Positions 1-8,723 of a stretch of DNA of 44,512 nucleotides are shown here, in pieces. Source of the DNA: Prevotella sp. Its GTDB lineage: Bacteria; Bacteroidota; Bacteroidia; Bacteroidales; Bacteroidaceae. The position numbers and the translations under genes were made by a program. The notes under the pieces are model-generated. The model worked only from the letters and a program-made list of their open reading frames with translations. It ran no database searches and was not told the origin of the DNA. The DNA lies in contig JAFZSL010000037.1 of assembly GCA_017619375.1 (NCBI GenBank), forward strand, positions 1-44,512, read 5' to 3'. Numbering within the stretch: position 1 is the stretch's first letter; every line of letters begins with the position of its first letter.

Positions 1-321
1 CCAATATGATGTGTTGGTGGGGCGATAATCGGCAAAACTATTATTGAAAAAGATTGCGACATACGACACTGAATTTGGAATGTTGAGTTTTCCGCCGTTT
101 TGAGGAAGCAGGTAGGTCTCACCTCTGGAACTTCGTAGGTTGTCATAATAGAATGTGACGTTTACGCCCCAATATATCCATTCCTGGTAATATTCGACAT
201 ATTCCTTAAAATCTATCTCCACGGCATAATATGCCTCTTTGGTGGAGTTTTGGGCATTCAGTCCCAAACTCCCCGACAAGCCCATAAGCATGAGCAACAG
301 TAATAGAATTTTTTGTTTCAT
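1..321 (-). CDS. Secreted protein, N-terminal part (runs off the window)
   Basis: An open frame of 107 codons starts at the ATG at 319-321 on the minus strand and continues past the left edge, so the C-terminus is missing. Residues 1-24 form a Sec signal peptide: MKQK, a run of leucines and methionines, then a GLNAQ-type cleavage site that is common in Bacteroidota. The mature part is rich in Tyr, Trp and Asn (for example EYYQEWIYWGVNV), which suggests a beta-rich exported or surface protein, but I do not recognise the family. A TATATTTG -7 box at 446-453 on the same strand gives a leader of roughly 120 bases. The reading frame and export are clear; the function is unknown. Confidence 0.75.
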   Translation of the reverse strand, partial: MKQKILLLLLMLMGLSGSLGLNAQNSTKEAYYAVEIDFKEYVEYYQEWIYWGVNVTFYYDNLRSSRGETYLLPQNGGKLNIPNSVSYVAIFFNNSFADYRPTNTSYW

Positions 322-445
322 GATATTTATATTTTTAGTTGATAATCAATTTTTTTATGGTATTACTAATGGTTTTCGACGGTATTGAAAAACGACATCG
401 TTAGCAAGGGTCTTGTAAATGTGCTCAATGTACACAATTCAGTTG

Positions 446-453
446 CAAATATA
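446..453 (-). promoter_or_regulatory. Probable -7 promoter element of the secreted-protein gene
   Basis: On the minus strand the sequence reads TATATTTG, a full match to the Bacteroidota -7 consensus TAnnTTTG, and the following downstream gene is on the same strand. No TTTG or TTGG is seen at the usual 19-base distance, so the -33 element is weak or absent. Confidence 0.45.
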
Positions 454-595
454 CGATTTTTTGCCCAAAATGTTGTTGTTTAATCAACGTTTTTTGATGT
501 CTAATTGATATTTTTGTCTAATTGTTATTTTTTTGATGTCCAAAAGATGTTTTTTTTGTCTGTCGAGTGCATTCCGTCAAAAACAAAAAAACGCA

Positions 596-655
596 TTGGA
601 GAGATTTGTAATCCCGGATTGGAGAGATTTGTCATCCCGAATTGGAGAGATTTGT
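596..655. repeat. Three direct copies of a 14-bp core at 23-bp period
   Basis: TTGGAGAGATTTGT occurs at 596-609, 619-632 and 642-655, each exactly 23 bases after the previous copy. The intervals between cores, AATCCCGGA and CATCCCGAA, are also alike. The spacing is about two helical turns, so the copies lie on one face of the DNA. They could be a protein-binding array or the remains of a minisatellite. There are too few copies and no spacer structure for a CRISPR array. Confidence 0.7.
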
Positions 656-868
656 GGAAGCCCCAAGACCGATAGGGAGTAATTAGAGAATTATTTCGGG
701 TGTGTCTTGTTCCTGTATGAACACCAAAATATCCCACGTAGTCGTAGGGGCGGGTCTTTGATTGGCTGATTATCAATAGCCATGGTGCACGGGAAGCCGA
801 AGGGTTCACCTCTCAATAGCCGAGTGTGCGTAATACTCCCAGATGGGAATACAATGTGGGACATATTA

Positions 869-895
869 GGGGCGGGCACAAGGCCCGCCCCTTTT
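869..895. terminator. GC-rich stem-loop downstream of the lactate permease gene
   Basis: GGGGCGGGC (869-877) pairs perfectly with GCCCGCCCC (883-891) around the loop ACAAG. It lies about 40 bases past the end of the minus-strand permease gene, a suitable place for transcript termination or 3'-end stabilisation. The T-tract (892-895) is on the plus strand, so as a classical terminator it would work better for plus-strand transcription. On the minus strand the stem is followed only by TAATATGT. Confidence 0.45.
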
Positions 896-931
896 GCGTG
901 AGCAACTTCGACCGAAGGTCAATTCCCGATT

Positions 932-2536
932 TTAGAACACGTGCAGTCCAAGGAACACCATCAGGCCGTTCATCAAGATCCAGAAGATAGCGAAAGGCAT
1001 CGTCTTGCGCATGATGTCGCCATCCTGGCCCTCCATGTCGCATGCTGCAGTGGCGATGGCAATACTCTGTGGCGAGAGCAGCTTGCCACCCTCAGAACCT
1101 GCACAGTTGGCTGCGGCCAGCCAGTTTGTCTCATTACCCGATACGCCAAAGAATGTACTTTGGTTTACAAGTCCAAGGTCATGGGCTGCAGTTGCTTGCA
1201 ACTTGCCGAAGAGGATGTTGGCGTTGGTGGCACTGCCAGTGACGAAAGTGCCGATGGAGCCGATGAGTGGTGCGAAGAAGGGGAATACAGAGCCGGTGAG
1301 TGCTACAAGCCCCTTGGCAATGTCATTGGTCATGCCAGCATTGTTCATCAACATGGCCATGGCGACAAGACAGCAGATGGTGACGACTGTCTTCTGTAGA
1401 TTGATGGTGGTCTTGGCCAATAGTTTCATCAGTTTGCCGAAACTCATTCCTTGGATCAGGCCACCGATTACGGCACCAAGGAAAATCATCAGACCTGCGT
1501 TGGATAGCCAGCCAAACTTGAAGGTGTTTCCCACGACAGGAAGTTCAAACTGTGTCACCAATGTAGAACCCAGCAATGTGTTGATGGATGGAACAATCTT
1601 GCTCGAAATGAGGATGAAGAAAATGATGAGTCCGTAAACACTCCATGCCTTCAGGGTCTTGACCAAGCCAAATTTCTTCTTCTCCACCTTCACCTCGTCA
1701 TTGGGATTCTCATCATGGATGAATAATTTGTTATATATCAACATGGCGATGATGGCGGCGACACTTCCCAAGATGGCAGGGGTTTCCGGACCGATGAAAT
1801 GTGCACAGCAGAACTGCACGATGATGGAGAACGTTCCTACGAAGAGGGCCAAGGTAAGGTTCTTTACAATCTTCTTCCTATCGGTCATCATCAAAATAAG
1901 GAATGGAGTGATGAAGAACATCAATGCCAACTGAATGATGATGAAAGTAGCCACTTCGCAAAGTTCTTCAGGTGTAGCAGTACCTGATGCAGCAACCTGG
2001 TTGGCCAGGGTCGTTGCAGGAAGTCCCACGGCACCGAACCCTACGGCAACAGTGTTGGCAATCAAACAGATGACGGCCGAGAACATCGGTTTGAACCCAA
2101 GGCCGATGAGGATGGCGGCGGGAATGGCGACGGCTGTGCCAAAACCTGCCATACCTTCGAGTACACCACCAAGACCCCAAGTCAGTAACAAAACGAGAAG
2201 TCCCTTGTCTGAGGTCATCTGGATGAACTGAGTCTTGATGGTCTCTATCTCCTTGGTCTCACATAATATATTATAACTGAAGATAGCGCAGATGATGATG
2301 AGGATGATAGGGAAGCAGGCTTTGAGCAATCCTTCAACTACAGACCAAAGCGTGATGCCATAGATGGAGGCACTTGCATATTTTTCAGGAATGATGTTCA
2401 ATGCAGGAGCAACAAACAATGCAAGAAGGATTGTTACAATAAGTGTGACGATGGCGCTTTTGTAACCAGAAACTTTGAAGCCCATCATCAATACAATGAG
2501 CAGAACAATTGGTATGACCGAAACTAAAGCTGACAT
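932..2536 (-). CDS. lctP: L-lactate permease (LctP family)
   Basis: The 534-aa protein is a polytopic inner-membrane carrier of the LctP/LldP family, which imports L-lactate with protons and in some members glycolate. About twelve or more hydrophobic helices cover the whole length. Family-like stretches include GVLEGMAGFGTAVAIPAAIL around residues 120-145, which carries the glycine-rich re-entrant segment typical of this family, and TGSATNANILFGKLQ near residues 430-445. Length is normal for the family (about 530-560 aa). It lies 144 bases downstream of deoD on the same strand with a hairpin between them, so it may be partly co-transcribed or have its own promoter; I see no clear -7 box directly upstream. 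The family is confident, the substrate is inferred. Confidence 0.9.
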   Translation of the reverse strand: MSALVSVIPIVLLIVLMMGFKVSGYKSAIVTLIVTILLALFVAPALNIIPEKYASASIYGITLWSVVEGLLKACFPIILIIICAIFSYNILCETKEIETIKTQFIQMTSDKGLLVLLLTWGLGGVLEGMAGFGTAVAIPAAILIGLGFKPMFSAVICLIANTVAVGFGAVGLPATTLANQVAASGTATPEELCEVATFIIIQLALMFFITPFLILMMTDRKKIVKNLTLALFVGTFSIIVQFCCAHFIGPETPAILGSVAAIIAMLIYNKLFIHDENPNDEVKVEKKKFGLVKTLKAWSVYGLIIFFILISSKIVPSINTLLGSTLVTQFELPVVGNTFKFGWLSNAGLMIFLGAVIGGLIQGMSFGKLMKLLAKTTINLQKTVVTICCLVAMAMLMNNAGMTNDIAKGLVALTGSVFPFFAPLIGSIGTFVTGSATNANILFGKLQATAAHDLGLVNQSTFFGVSGNETNWLAAANCAGSEGGKLLSPQSIAIATAACDMEGQDGDIMRKTMPFAIFWILMNGLMVFLGLHVF

Positions 2537-2637
2537 AAGGTTAATTGGGAGTTGAAGTGATGATATAAGTTGTCTGTTTAGGTGAAGTAGAAATAAACTT
2601 TTGCTACCTCAAGCAGGGGTGGAAAAACATTGGTTGT

Positions 2638-2674
2638 TTTTCATCCCATCGAGGAACCCCCGATGGGATGAAAA
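2638..2674. terminator. Perfect 14-bp stem-loop after deoD
   Basis: TTTTCATCCCATCG (2638-2651) and CGATGGGATGAAAA (2661-2674) are exact reverse complements around a 9-base loop. The structure starts seven bases beyond the deoD stop codon, on the path towards the permease gene. The stem itself ends in A-T pairs, so it lacks a separate U-tract. It may be a weak terminator or attenuator between the two genes. Confidence 0.6.
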
Positions 2675-2680
2675 GATGAG

Positions 2681-3388
2681 TTACACCAATGAGAAGGCGA
2701 CATCCATCATGTGGGTGAACGACGTCTGGCGTTCTTCGGCTGTTGTGGCCTCTCCGGTGAGGATGTTGTCGGAGATGGTGCAGATGGTGAGGGCCCGATT
2801 GCCCGACCTGGCTGCGTTCATGTAAAGGGCGGCAGCTTCCATTTCCACGGCGAGCACACCCATCTTGATCCATGGGCCGTTGGTGTCGGTCTCGTTGTAG
2901 AACGTGTCGGATGAGAACACATTGCCCACCCTGTAGTTATAGCCAAAACGCTCGCATGCTTCTGCTGCGGCACGGCAAAGGCCAAAGTCGGCGATGGGAG
3001 CGAAAGTGCCAGCCATCTCATATTGCATGCCATAGTTGGAATTGGTGCAGGCACCCATGGCAATAGCCAAGTCTCCAAGATTCAAATCCTTGCTGATGGT
3101 ACCAGCGGAACCTACGCGGATGATGCTTTTCACACCATAGAAATTGAACAACTCATAACTATAGATGCCAATTGAGGGGATACCCATTCCGTGCCCCATC
3201 ACGCTGACGCGCTTGCCGTTGTGAGTGCCGGTGAAACCAAGCATGCCTCTTACGTTGTTGAATTGCACGGGATTGTCCAAAAAACGTTCAGCCATGAACT
3301 TTGCCCTCAAGGGGTCGCCTGCCATGATGACAAATTCGGCTATTTCTCCGTATTGTGCCCCAATGTGGGGAGTTGGTGTTTTTGCCAT
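2681..3388 (-). CDS. deoD: Purine-nucleoside phosphorylase, DeoD type
   Basis: This 235-aa enzyme cleaves purine ribo- and deoxyribonucleosides with phosphate, giving the free base and (deoxy)ribose-1-phosphate in cytoplasmic purine salvage. It is close to E. coli DeoD along its whole length: TPHIGA near the start (the His that reaches into the neighbouring subunit's site), GDPLRAKF (phosphate loop), [29 protein letters not shown], the ribose-binding VEMEAAALY, and the catalytic Asp in TISDN followed by the Arg of EERQTSF. The frame is open upstream, but I place the start at 3388 ([11 protein letters not shown]) because the preceding 29 residues are phenylalanine-rich, have no family counterpart and overlap the promoter. 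Transcription probably starts at the promoter 3433-3463. Confidence 0.95.
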   Translation of the reverse strand: MAKTPTPHIGAQYGEIAEFVIMAGDPLRAKFMAERFLDNPVQFNNVRGMLGFTGTHNGKRVSVMGHGMGIPSIGIYSYELFNFYGVKSIIRVGSAGTISKDLNLGDLAIAMGACTNSNYGMQYEMAGTFAPIADFGLCRAAAEACERFGYNYRVGNVFSSDTFYNETDTNGPWIKMGVLAVEMEAAALYMNAARSGNRALTICTISDNILTGEATTAEERQTSFTHMMDVAFSLV

Positions 3389-3432
3389 AATAGTGATTCT
3401 TGTTGATGTTTGACATATATTGGATTTGATTG

Positions 3433-3463
3433 CAAAAATAATAAAAAAAAACTGATGTTCCAA
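3433..3463 (-). promoter_or_regulatory. Bacteroidota promoter of deoD
   Basis: On the minus strand TTGG (3463-3460) is followed after exactly 19 bases by TATTTTTG (3440-3433), a full match to the Bacteroidota -33/-7 arrangement. The start of transcription would fall near 3426, about 38 bases ahead of the chosen deoD start codon, which supports that start. Confidence 0.7.
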
Positions 3464-3624
3464 CAAAAACAGCATTTTTTTTCAAAAATACGAGAAGAAC
3501 ATCAACAATCGAATCTTCCCATATGAGATTCCCATATGACTTGTCAATCAACCCCAAAGGGAAGAAAGGAGAAAAAAAAAGAAAAAAAAGAGGTGTGTTA
3601 ACCATAGTTTTATTGTCATTTTTG

Positions 3625-3632
3625 TATTTTTG
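3625..3632 (+). promoter_or_regulatory. Probable -7 element of birA
   Basis: TATTTTTG matches TAnnTTTG and is followed by GCATC, with the birA start codon 21 bases downstream. No good -33 element is seen at 19 bases. The same promoter probably serves the birA and RND efflux genes, because the intergenic gaps downstream are tiny. Confidence 0.45.
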
Positions 3633-3653
3633 CATCGTTAAAATCCTCTTTTC

Positions 3654-4403
3654 ATGAACATTCGCCATATCCATCTTGACAAGGTGGACTCCACCAACAA
3701 CTATCTTCAGTGCTACAAGCAAGCACCAGATGAAGACATCACCTTCGTCTGGACTGATGCACAAGAGGCGGGGCGTGGTTGCGATACCAATTCTTGGGAG
3801 AGTGAGGAAGGAAAGAACCTCACGTTCAGCATCCTGTTTCATCCTAAACACATACCAGCATCCAAGCAGTTCATCATTTCCATGGCTAATGCCTTAGCCC
3901 TGAAGGAAGCACTTGAGCAATACACAGATGACATCACCGTGAAATGGCCTAATGACATCTATTGGAAGGATTTCAAGATGGCAGGCACGTTGATTGAACC
4001 TTCCTTGAGAAAAGGCATGGTGGCCGACTGCATCATTGGAACGGGAATCAATGTGAACCAGACGGCGTTTCATAGCGATGCCCCAAACCCTGTTTCGCTC
4101 AAAGAAGTTTGTGGACATGGGGTGGGGCGAGAGGAACTGGCTTCCATCGTAACAGAAAAACTGTTATATTACATTTCCATACTTGAGGTCCCTGACACTT
4201 GGCCTTCCATCCGGGAATCCTATCGCAAAGCCCTGTACAGGAAAGAAGGCGTCCATTGTTACCAAACCGCCTCTGAGGAACCTTTTAAAGCCACCATGCA
4301 TACTGTCGAAGACAACGGCAACTTGGTGCTTGAAATACCAACAAGTGATGGAAAGACGGAGTTGAGAAAGTTTGCATTTAAAGAATTAAAATACATCATT
4401 TAA
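3654..4403 (+). CDS. birA: Biotin--[acetyl-CoA-carboxylase] ligase
   Basis: This 249-aa enzyme activates biotin with ATP to biotinyl-AMP and attaches it to the lysine of biotin carrier proteins. Catalytic landmarks are in order: KVDSTNNYL (residues 9-17), the biotinyl-AMP loop GRGCDTNSWES (about 39-49, a variant of the usual GRGRRG), FSILFHP, KWPNDIYW with the following K-AGTLIE (about 98-116), and IIGTGINVN (about 126-134). It has no N-terminal winged-helix domain, so unlike E. coli BirA it is a ligase only (group I). It is followed after four bases by the RND adaptor gene, an association that is probably just a shared transcript. Confidence 0.95.
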   Translation: MNIRHIHLDKVDSTNNYLQCYKQAPDEDITFVWTDAQEAGRGCDTNSWESEEGKNLTFSILFHPKHIPASKQFIISMANALALKEALEQYTDDITVKWPNDIYWKDFKMAGTLIEPSLRKGMVADCIIGTGINVNQTAFHSDAPNPVSLKEVCGHGVGREELASIVTEKLLYYISILEVPDTWPSIRESYRKALYRKEGVHCYQTASEEPFKATMHTVEDNGNLVLEIPTSDGKTELRKFAFKELKYII

Positions 4404-4407
4404 TCAT

Positions 4408-5529
4408 ATGATCAAGAAAAGCCCCTTGACGACCATAGTCGCAATGGCACTGACGACATTGTTGTTGCTTTTAAGTAGTTGTGGCAAGAAACAAACAACG
4501 ACCACCAAAGGCCCCATTCGTGTGAAAACAGAAGAAGTGTCGCTGTCAGGCGGCAATTATGGCAAGCAATACGTGGGCATCGTGGAGGAGCGAGAGGCGA
4601 CGGCGGTCAGTTTCACCAGCATGGGGGTGGTGCGCCGCGTGTTGGTGGACGAAGGCCAATATGTCAGCCGCGGACAACTATTGGCAGAGATGGATGCCAC
4701 CACCATGGACAACAGCGTTGAGGTTGCCCGGGCCTCCACCAGCCAGGCACACGACATGGTGGCTCAGGCACAAAGTGCATACGACCAAGCCAAGGATGCA
4801 TACGACCGGATGAAACTGCTTCACGACAACGGTTCGCTACCGGAAATGAAATGGATAGAGGTGGAGACTCGACTGCAACAAGCGGAAACGGCACTTCGCA
4901 CAGCACAAGCTGGCGTTAAGTCGGCCAATGCAGCAGAAAAAATCGCACGGAAAGGACAGGCTGACACGCGTCTCGTCGCACCCGTCAGCGGCATCATCGG
5001 AAGCAAGCATCTCGTAGCGGGCGAAACGGCGTTGCCTTCACAGGCAGTCGTCACTATCCTTGACATCAGCAGCGTCAAGGTGAAGGTGTCCATCCCTGAG
5101 ACGGAAATGCGAAGCCTCGGCAGCCACACTTCATCCTACATAGAAGTGGAGGCCGCAGGCGCCAGGGTGGGAGGCGGCTTGATTGAAAAAGGTGTGAAAG
5201 CCGACGCCTTGACCCATACCTATGATGTAAGGGTGCATGTACCCAACACCGACCACCGCATCCTTCCCGGCATGGTGGCCAACGTGATGTTCACCGGAGA
5301 GGGAGGACATGGGATTCTCACAGTACCCGTCACTTGCGTGCAGAAGAAATCAGACGGCTCGCTCTTTGTTTGGACGATAGGGAAAGACAGTACAGCACAT
5401 CGGACAAAGGTGGAAACAGGTCTGACACAGGGCAATCGCCTGATCATCAAGCAAGGAGTCACCGCTGGCACGCGGGTCGTTGTTGAAGGTTACCAAAAAC
5501 TGAGTGAGGGTTCGAAAGTGAAGTATTGA
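4408..5529 (+). CDS. RND efflux periplasmic adaptor (membrane fusion lipoprotein)
   Basis: The 373-aa protein is an AcrA/MexA-like adaptor that links an inner-membrane RND pump to an outer-membrane channel. A lipoprotein signal peptide ends in LLLSSC (Cys about 25). The mature protein follows the family layout: a barrel-sandwich half (VRRVLVDEGQYVSRGQLLAEMD, given here only as a landmark near residues 75-95), an alpha-helical coiled-coil hairpin (about 98-185, rich in Ala and Gln heptads), the second half of the sandwich (RLVAPVSGIIGSKHLVAGE), and beta-barrel and membrane-proximal domains to the end. Its stop codon lies next to the pump gene's start (two bases between TGA and ATG), so translation is probably coupled. 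The substrate cannot be deduced. Confidence 0.92.
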   Translation: MIKKSPLTTIVAMALTTLLLLLSSCGKKQTTTTKGPIRVKTEEVSLSGGNYGKQYVGIVEEREATAVSFTSMGVVRRVLVDEGQYVSRGQLLAEMDATTMDNSVEVARASTSQAHDMVAQAQSAYDQAKDAYDRMKLLHDNGSLPEMKWIEVETRLQQAETALRTAQAGVKSANAAEKIARKGQADTRLVAPVSGIIGSKHLVAGETALPSQAVVTILDISSVKVKVSIPETEMRSLGSHTSSYIEVEAAGARVGGGLIEKGVKADALTHTYDVRVHVPNTDHRILPGMVANVMFTGEGGHGILTVPVTCVQKKSDGSLFVWTIGKDSTAHRTKVETGLTQGNRLIIKQGVTAGTRVVVEGYQKLSEGSKVKY

Positions 5530-5531
5530 TT

Positions 5532-8500
5532 ATGGAAAGTGCATCCAAGAATTGGTATCGATGGCCGTTGGACCATTACCCCATCACTCTGCTCGTCGTG
5601 CTCATCTTCTTCGGCTTGGGCATCTACGGAATGTACGACATGCCGAAAGATGAGTTTCCACAGTTCACCATCCGTCAAGGCGTGGTCATCGCCGTCTATC
5701 CAGGCGCCACTTCCGAGGAAGTGGAAGAACAAGTGGCAAAACCCTTGGAGCGATTCCTCTTCACTTATGGAGAGGTCAACCGCGCCAAAACCACCACAAC
5801 CGCCCAAAACGGAATGTGCATCGTCATGGTGCGTCTCAATGACGAGGTGAACAATAAGAACGAGGTGTGGAGCAAGATCAAGCATGGCTTGACACTTTAT
5901 AAGCAAAACTTGCCCGGAGGCGTGTTGGCATTGGTGGCCAATGATGATTTCGGCAACACCTCCGCCTTGCTCATAGCCATAGAAAGTCCAGAAAGAAGTT
6001 ACAGGGAACTGCACAATTACAGCGACGGTCTTGGCGACCGGCTGAGGCGAATCGCCTCCGTGGCCAACGTGCGTGTCTATGGTGAGCAACAAGAGCAAAT
6101 CAGCCTTTATGTCGACCGGCAAAGACTTCAAGCATACGGGATAGGACAACAAACGCTGTTCTCCAAACTCCAAAGCGAGGGACTAACCACCCTTAGCGGC
6201 AGCATAGATGACTCCGACCAAAAAATCCCTATTCACATCGCGCCGACGGAAAACACAGAGGAAGAGGTGGCCAATCTCATCATCTTCAGCGACCCCGTAA
6301 CAGGCAAGATGGTGCGAGTGAGAGACGTGGCGAAGGTGGTGAGGGAATATGACCAGTCTGACAGTTACATCCAGCAAGACGGACATCCATGCATCCTGCT
6401 CTCATTGGAGATGACGCCAGGTAACAACATCGTGGCGTATGGAGATGAGGTGGACCGTGTAATTGACGATTTCCGTAAAGAAGAACTTCCCGAAGATGTG
6501 ACCATCACACGCATCGCCGACCAACCAAAAGTAGTGGAAGGGAGCATCAGGTCGTTCCTCAGAGACCTGCTCATATCCATGGCGGTCATCATCATCGTGA
6601 TGATGATACTTTTCCCCATACGGTCAGCCATCGTGGCGGCCATCACCATACCCTTGAGCACCTTCATATCCGTCTCTGTCATGTACATGGTTGGCATAGA
6701 GTTGAACATTGTCACCTTGGCCGCCCTTATCGTGGTGCTGGGGATGGTGGTGGACAACTCCATCGTCGTCATCGATGGATATCTCGAATATTTGGGAAAA
6801 GGGTTTGAAGCCCGAAAGGCTGCCATTATGTCGGCACGGCAATATTTCATGCCCATGATGCTGGCCACCATCTGCATCTCCGTCATCTTCTTCCCGTTGC
6901 TGGTCACAATGAAAGGAGGATTCGGCGATGCCATAAAAGACTTCCCTTGGACCATTTTCATCAACCTCATGGTCTCGTTGGTCCTCGCTGTGACTGTCAT
7001 ACCCTTCCTTGAAGTGCTCATCATCAAGCCAAAAGACCCAGAGAAGGAGAAAGCACGGAAAAGGAACATCACGGATGTGGTGCAAGAAATCTACAGCAAG
7101 TTGCTTGCATTCACATTCCGGCACCCATGGCTCACCATTGGTGGGGGTGTGGCCATGGTTCTGCTTTCCACCCTCATCATGCCATTCCTCAAAATACGTG
7201 TCTTCCCTTATGCCGACAGAGACCAGTTTGCATTGGAAATCTTCCTGCCAGAGGGAAAAGGCTTGAATGAAACCCGCATGGTGGCCGACTCCATGTTCCA
7301 AGTGCTCCAATCCGATGAACGGGTGAAATGCATCACCAGTTTCATCGGTTGCTCCTCCCCACGCTTTATGACCTGTTACGCACCTCAAATGGCAGGACGC
7401 AATTATGCACAATTCATTGTCAACACCACCTCGCAAGATGCCACACTCAAACTCTTGGCTGAATATCAGCCAAAATATAGCGATGCATTTCCCCAGGCTT
7501 ATGTCAAATTCAAACGCCTTGACTTTCTTGAAGTGCAGGAATTGGAATACAGGTTTTACGGCAATGACCTCGATTCCATTCAAACGGCAGGCGAGAGATT
7601 GATGGAAAAAATGCAGGAAATGCCTGAACTTGAGTGGGTGCATACCGACTACTTGCAACCCTTCCCAATCATCAACGTGGAACTCGACCCCGTCGCCTCG
7701 GCCCAACTCGGCATCAGTCGCACCACCGCCGCACTCGCCCTTGGAAGTGTCACCAACGATTTGAAAGTGGGACAAATATGGGAGAATGACTACGAAGTGC
7801 CCATCATCGTCAAGGATGACAGCGACATGACGTTCTCCGACATTGAAAACCTTGGGATAGCATCACCCATGGCCATCGCCTCTTCTGGACTTCACACACT
7901 CACAGGTGATGAATACGCATCCAACAGCACCGTCCCCCTCCGACAAGTGGCTAAAGTGGGCCCCAGTTGGAGCCAAAGTCGAATCATGCACAGGGGCGGA
8001 GAGCGCTGCCTGACGGTGACGGCACAGTTTGCTCAAGGTGTTTATGCCACACCCGTGGAAAATCGTATCGCAAAAATGATGAAAGACGACATCATCCTGC
8101 CGCAGGGAGTGAGGAGCGAGGTTGGAGGAGAAATAGAATACAACGCGGAGGCAATGCCGCAAATCATGAGCGGGGTAGGCATCGCCATGGTCATCATTTT
8201 CTTCTTCCTTCTGCTGAATTTCAAAAAATACGGCATCACGACGGTGTGCATGGCGGCACTCGCACTCATGATGCCTGGAGCGTTGATAGGACTGGGACTC
8301 ATGAACCGTACGCTTGGCTTGACTTCCGTCATGGGGCTCATCACGCTTATGGGAATGATCATGCGCAATGAGATACTCATATTCGAACACGCCAACAACC
8401 TGATGAAAAAATATGTGGAAACCCATCCGGGGGGCGACCTAAAGAGTTACAATGAAGCTGTCAAGAAGGCTGCCTATGATGCGGGGCGCAGACGAATGGT

Positions 8501-8723
8501 GCCCATCTTCCTCACCACAGCCACTACCGCCGTGGGAGTCGTTCCGATGATCATCGCCCAGTCGTCCTTCTGGATGCCCGTAGGAGTCACCATCTTTGCA
8601 GGAGGCATAGGTTCGCTCATCCTTGTGGTCACCATCCTTCCGGTGGTCTATTGGAAAGTAAACCTGATTTCACACGAACCATCCCTCCGTACACAACCCT
8701 ACAATCCTATTGAAAAAGTATGA
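5532..8723 (+). CDS. RND efflux transporter, inner-membrane pump
   Basis: The 1063-aa protein belongs to the AcrB/MdtB/CusA superfamily and has the usual size. One TM helix lies near the N-terminus (ITLLVVLIFFGLGIYGMYDM), then a large periplasmic porter domain, TM2-6 around residues 340-500, a second periplasmic domain, and TM8-12 near the C-terminus (about 880-1050). The proton-relay region in TM4 reads VVLGMVVDNSIVVIDGYLEY, with one Asp rather than the common pair. Substrate is unknown; homologous Bacteroidota pumps export drugs, bile salts or metals. I start it at the ATG at 5532; a TTG at 5526 overlaps the adaptor's stop codon and would add two residues. The end overlaps the next gene as ATGA. 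Confidence 0.93.
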   Translation: MESASKNWYRWPLDHYPITLLVVLIFFGLGIYGMYDMPKDEFPQFTIRQGVVIAVYPGATSEEVEEQVAKPLERFLFTYGEVNRAKTTTTAQNGMCIVMVRLNDEVNNKNEVWSKIKHGLTLYKQNLPGGVLALVANDDFGNTSALLIAIESPERSYRELHNYSDGLGDRLRRIASVANVRVYGEQQEQISLYVDRQRLQAYGIGQQTLFSKLQSEGLTTLSGSIDDSDQKIPIHIAPTENTEEEVANLIIFSDPVTGKMVRVRDVAKVVREYDQSDSYIQQDGHPCILLSLEMTPGNNIVAYGDEVDRVIDDFRKEELPEDVTITRIADQPKVVEGSIRSFLRDLLISMAVIIIVMMILFPIRSAIVAAITIPLSTFISVSVMYMVGIELNIVTLAALIVVLGMVVDNSIVVIDGYLEYLGKGFEARKAAIMSARQYFMPMMLATICISVIFFPLLVTMKGGFGDAIKDFPWTIFINLMVSLVLAVTVIPFLEVLIIKPKDPEKEKARKRNITDVVQEIYSKLLAFTFRHPWLTIGGGVAMVLLSTLIMPFLKIRVFPYADRDQFALEIFLPEGKGLNETRMVADSMFQVLQSDERVKCITSFIGCSSPRFMTCYAPQMAGRNYAQFIVNTTSQDATLKLLAEYQPKYSDAFPQAYVKFKRLDFLEVQELEYRFYGNDLDSIQTAGERLMEKMQEMPELEWVHTDYLQPFPIINVELDPVASAQLGISRTTAALALGSVTNDLKVGQIWENDYEVPIIVKDDSDMTFSDIENLGIASPMAIASSGLHTLTGDEYASNSTVPLRQVAKVGPSWSQSRIMHRGGERCLTVTAQFAQGVYATPVENRIAKMMKDDIILPQGVRSEVGGEIEYNAEAMPQIMSGVGIAMVIIFFFLLLNFKKYGITTVCMAALALMMPGALIGLGLMNRTLGLTSVMGLITLMGMIMRNEILIFEHANNLMKKYVETHPGGDLKSYNEAVKKAAYDAGRRRMVPIFLTTATTAVGVVPMIIAQSSFWMPVGVTIFAGGIGSLILVVTILPVVYWKVNLISHEPSLRTQPYNPIEKV

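Larger units (their letters stand above)
322..931. other. Gene-free stretch with a 23-bp tandem repeat and a GC hairpin
   Basis: These 610 bases lie between two minus-strand genes and hold no convincing coding frame. The short open frames here have T-rich, unstructured translations. The stretch contains the promoter element at 446-453, T-rich DNA at 480-560 with recurring TTTTTGATGTC and TTTTTGTC words, three 23-bp direct repeats at 596-655, and a GC-rich stem-loop at 869-891. Confidence 0.6.

Noticed and set aside
596-655. CRISPR-like array
   Set aside because: Only three 14-bp cores with 9-bp intervals; there are no proper spacers and no cas genes.
5526-8723. TTG start at 5526 for the RND pump
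   Set aside because: The ATG six bases later is a stronger start, and the two extra residues have no support.
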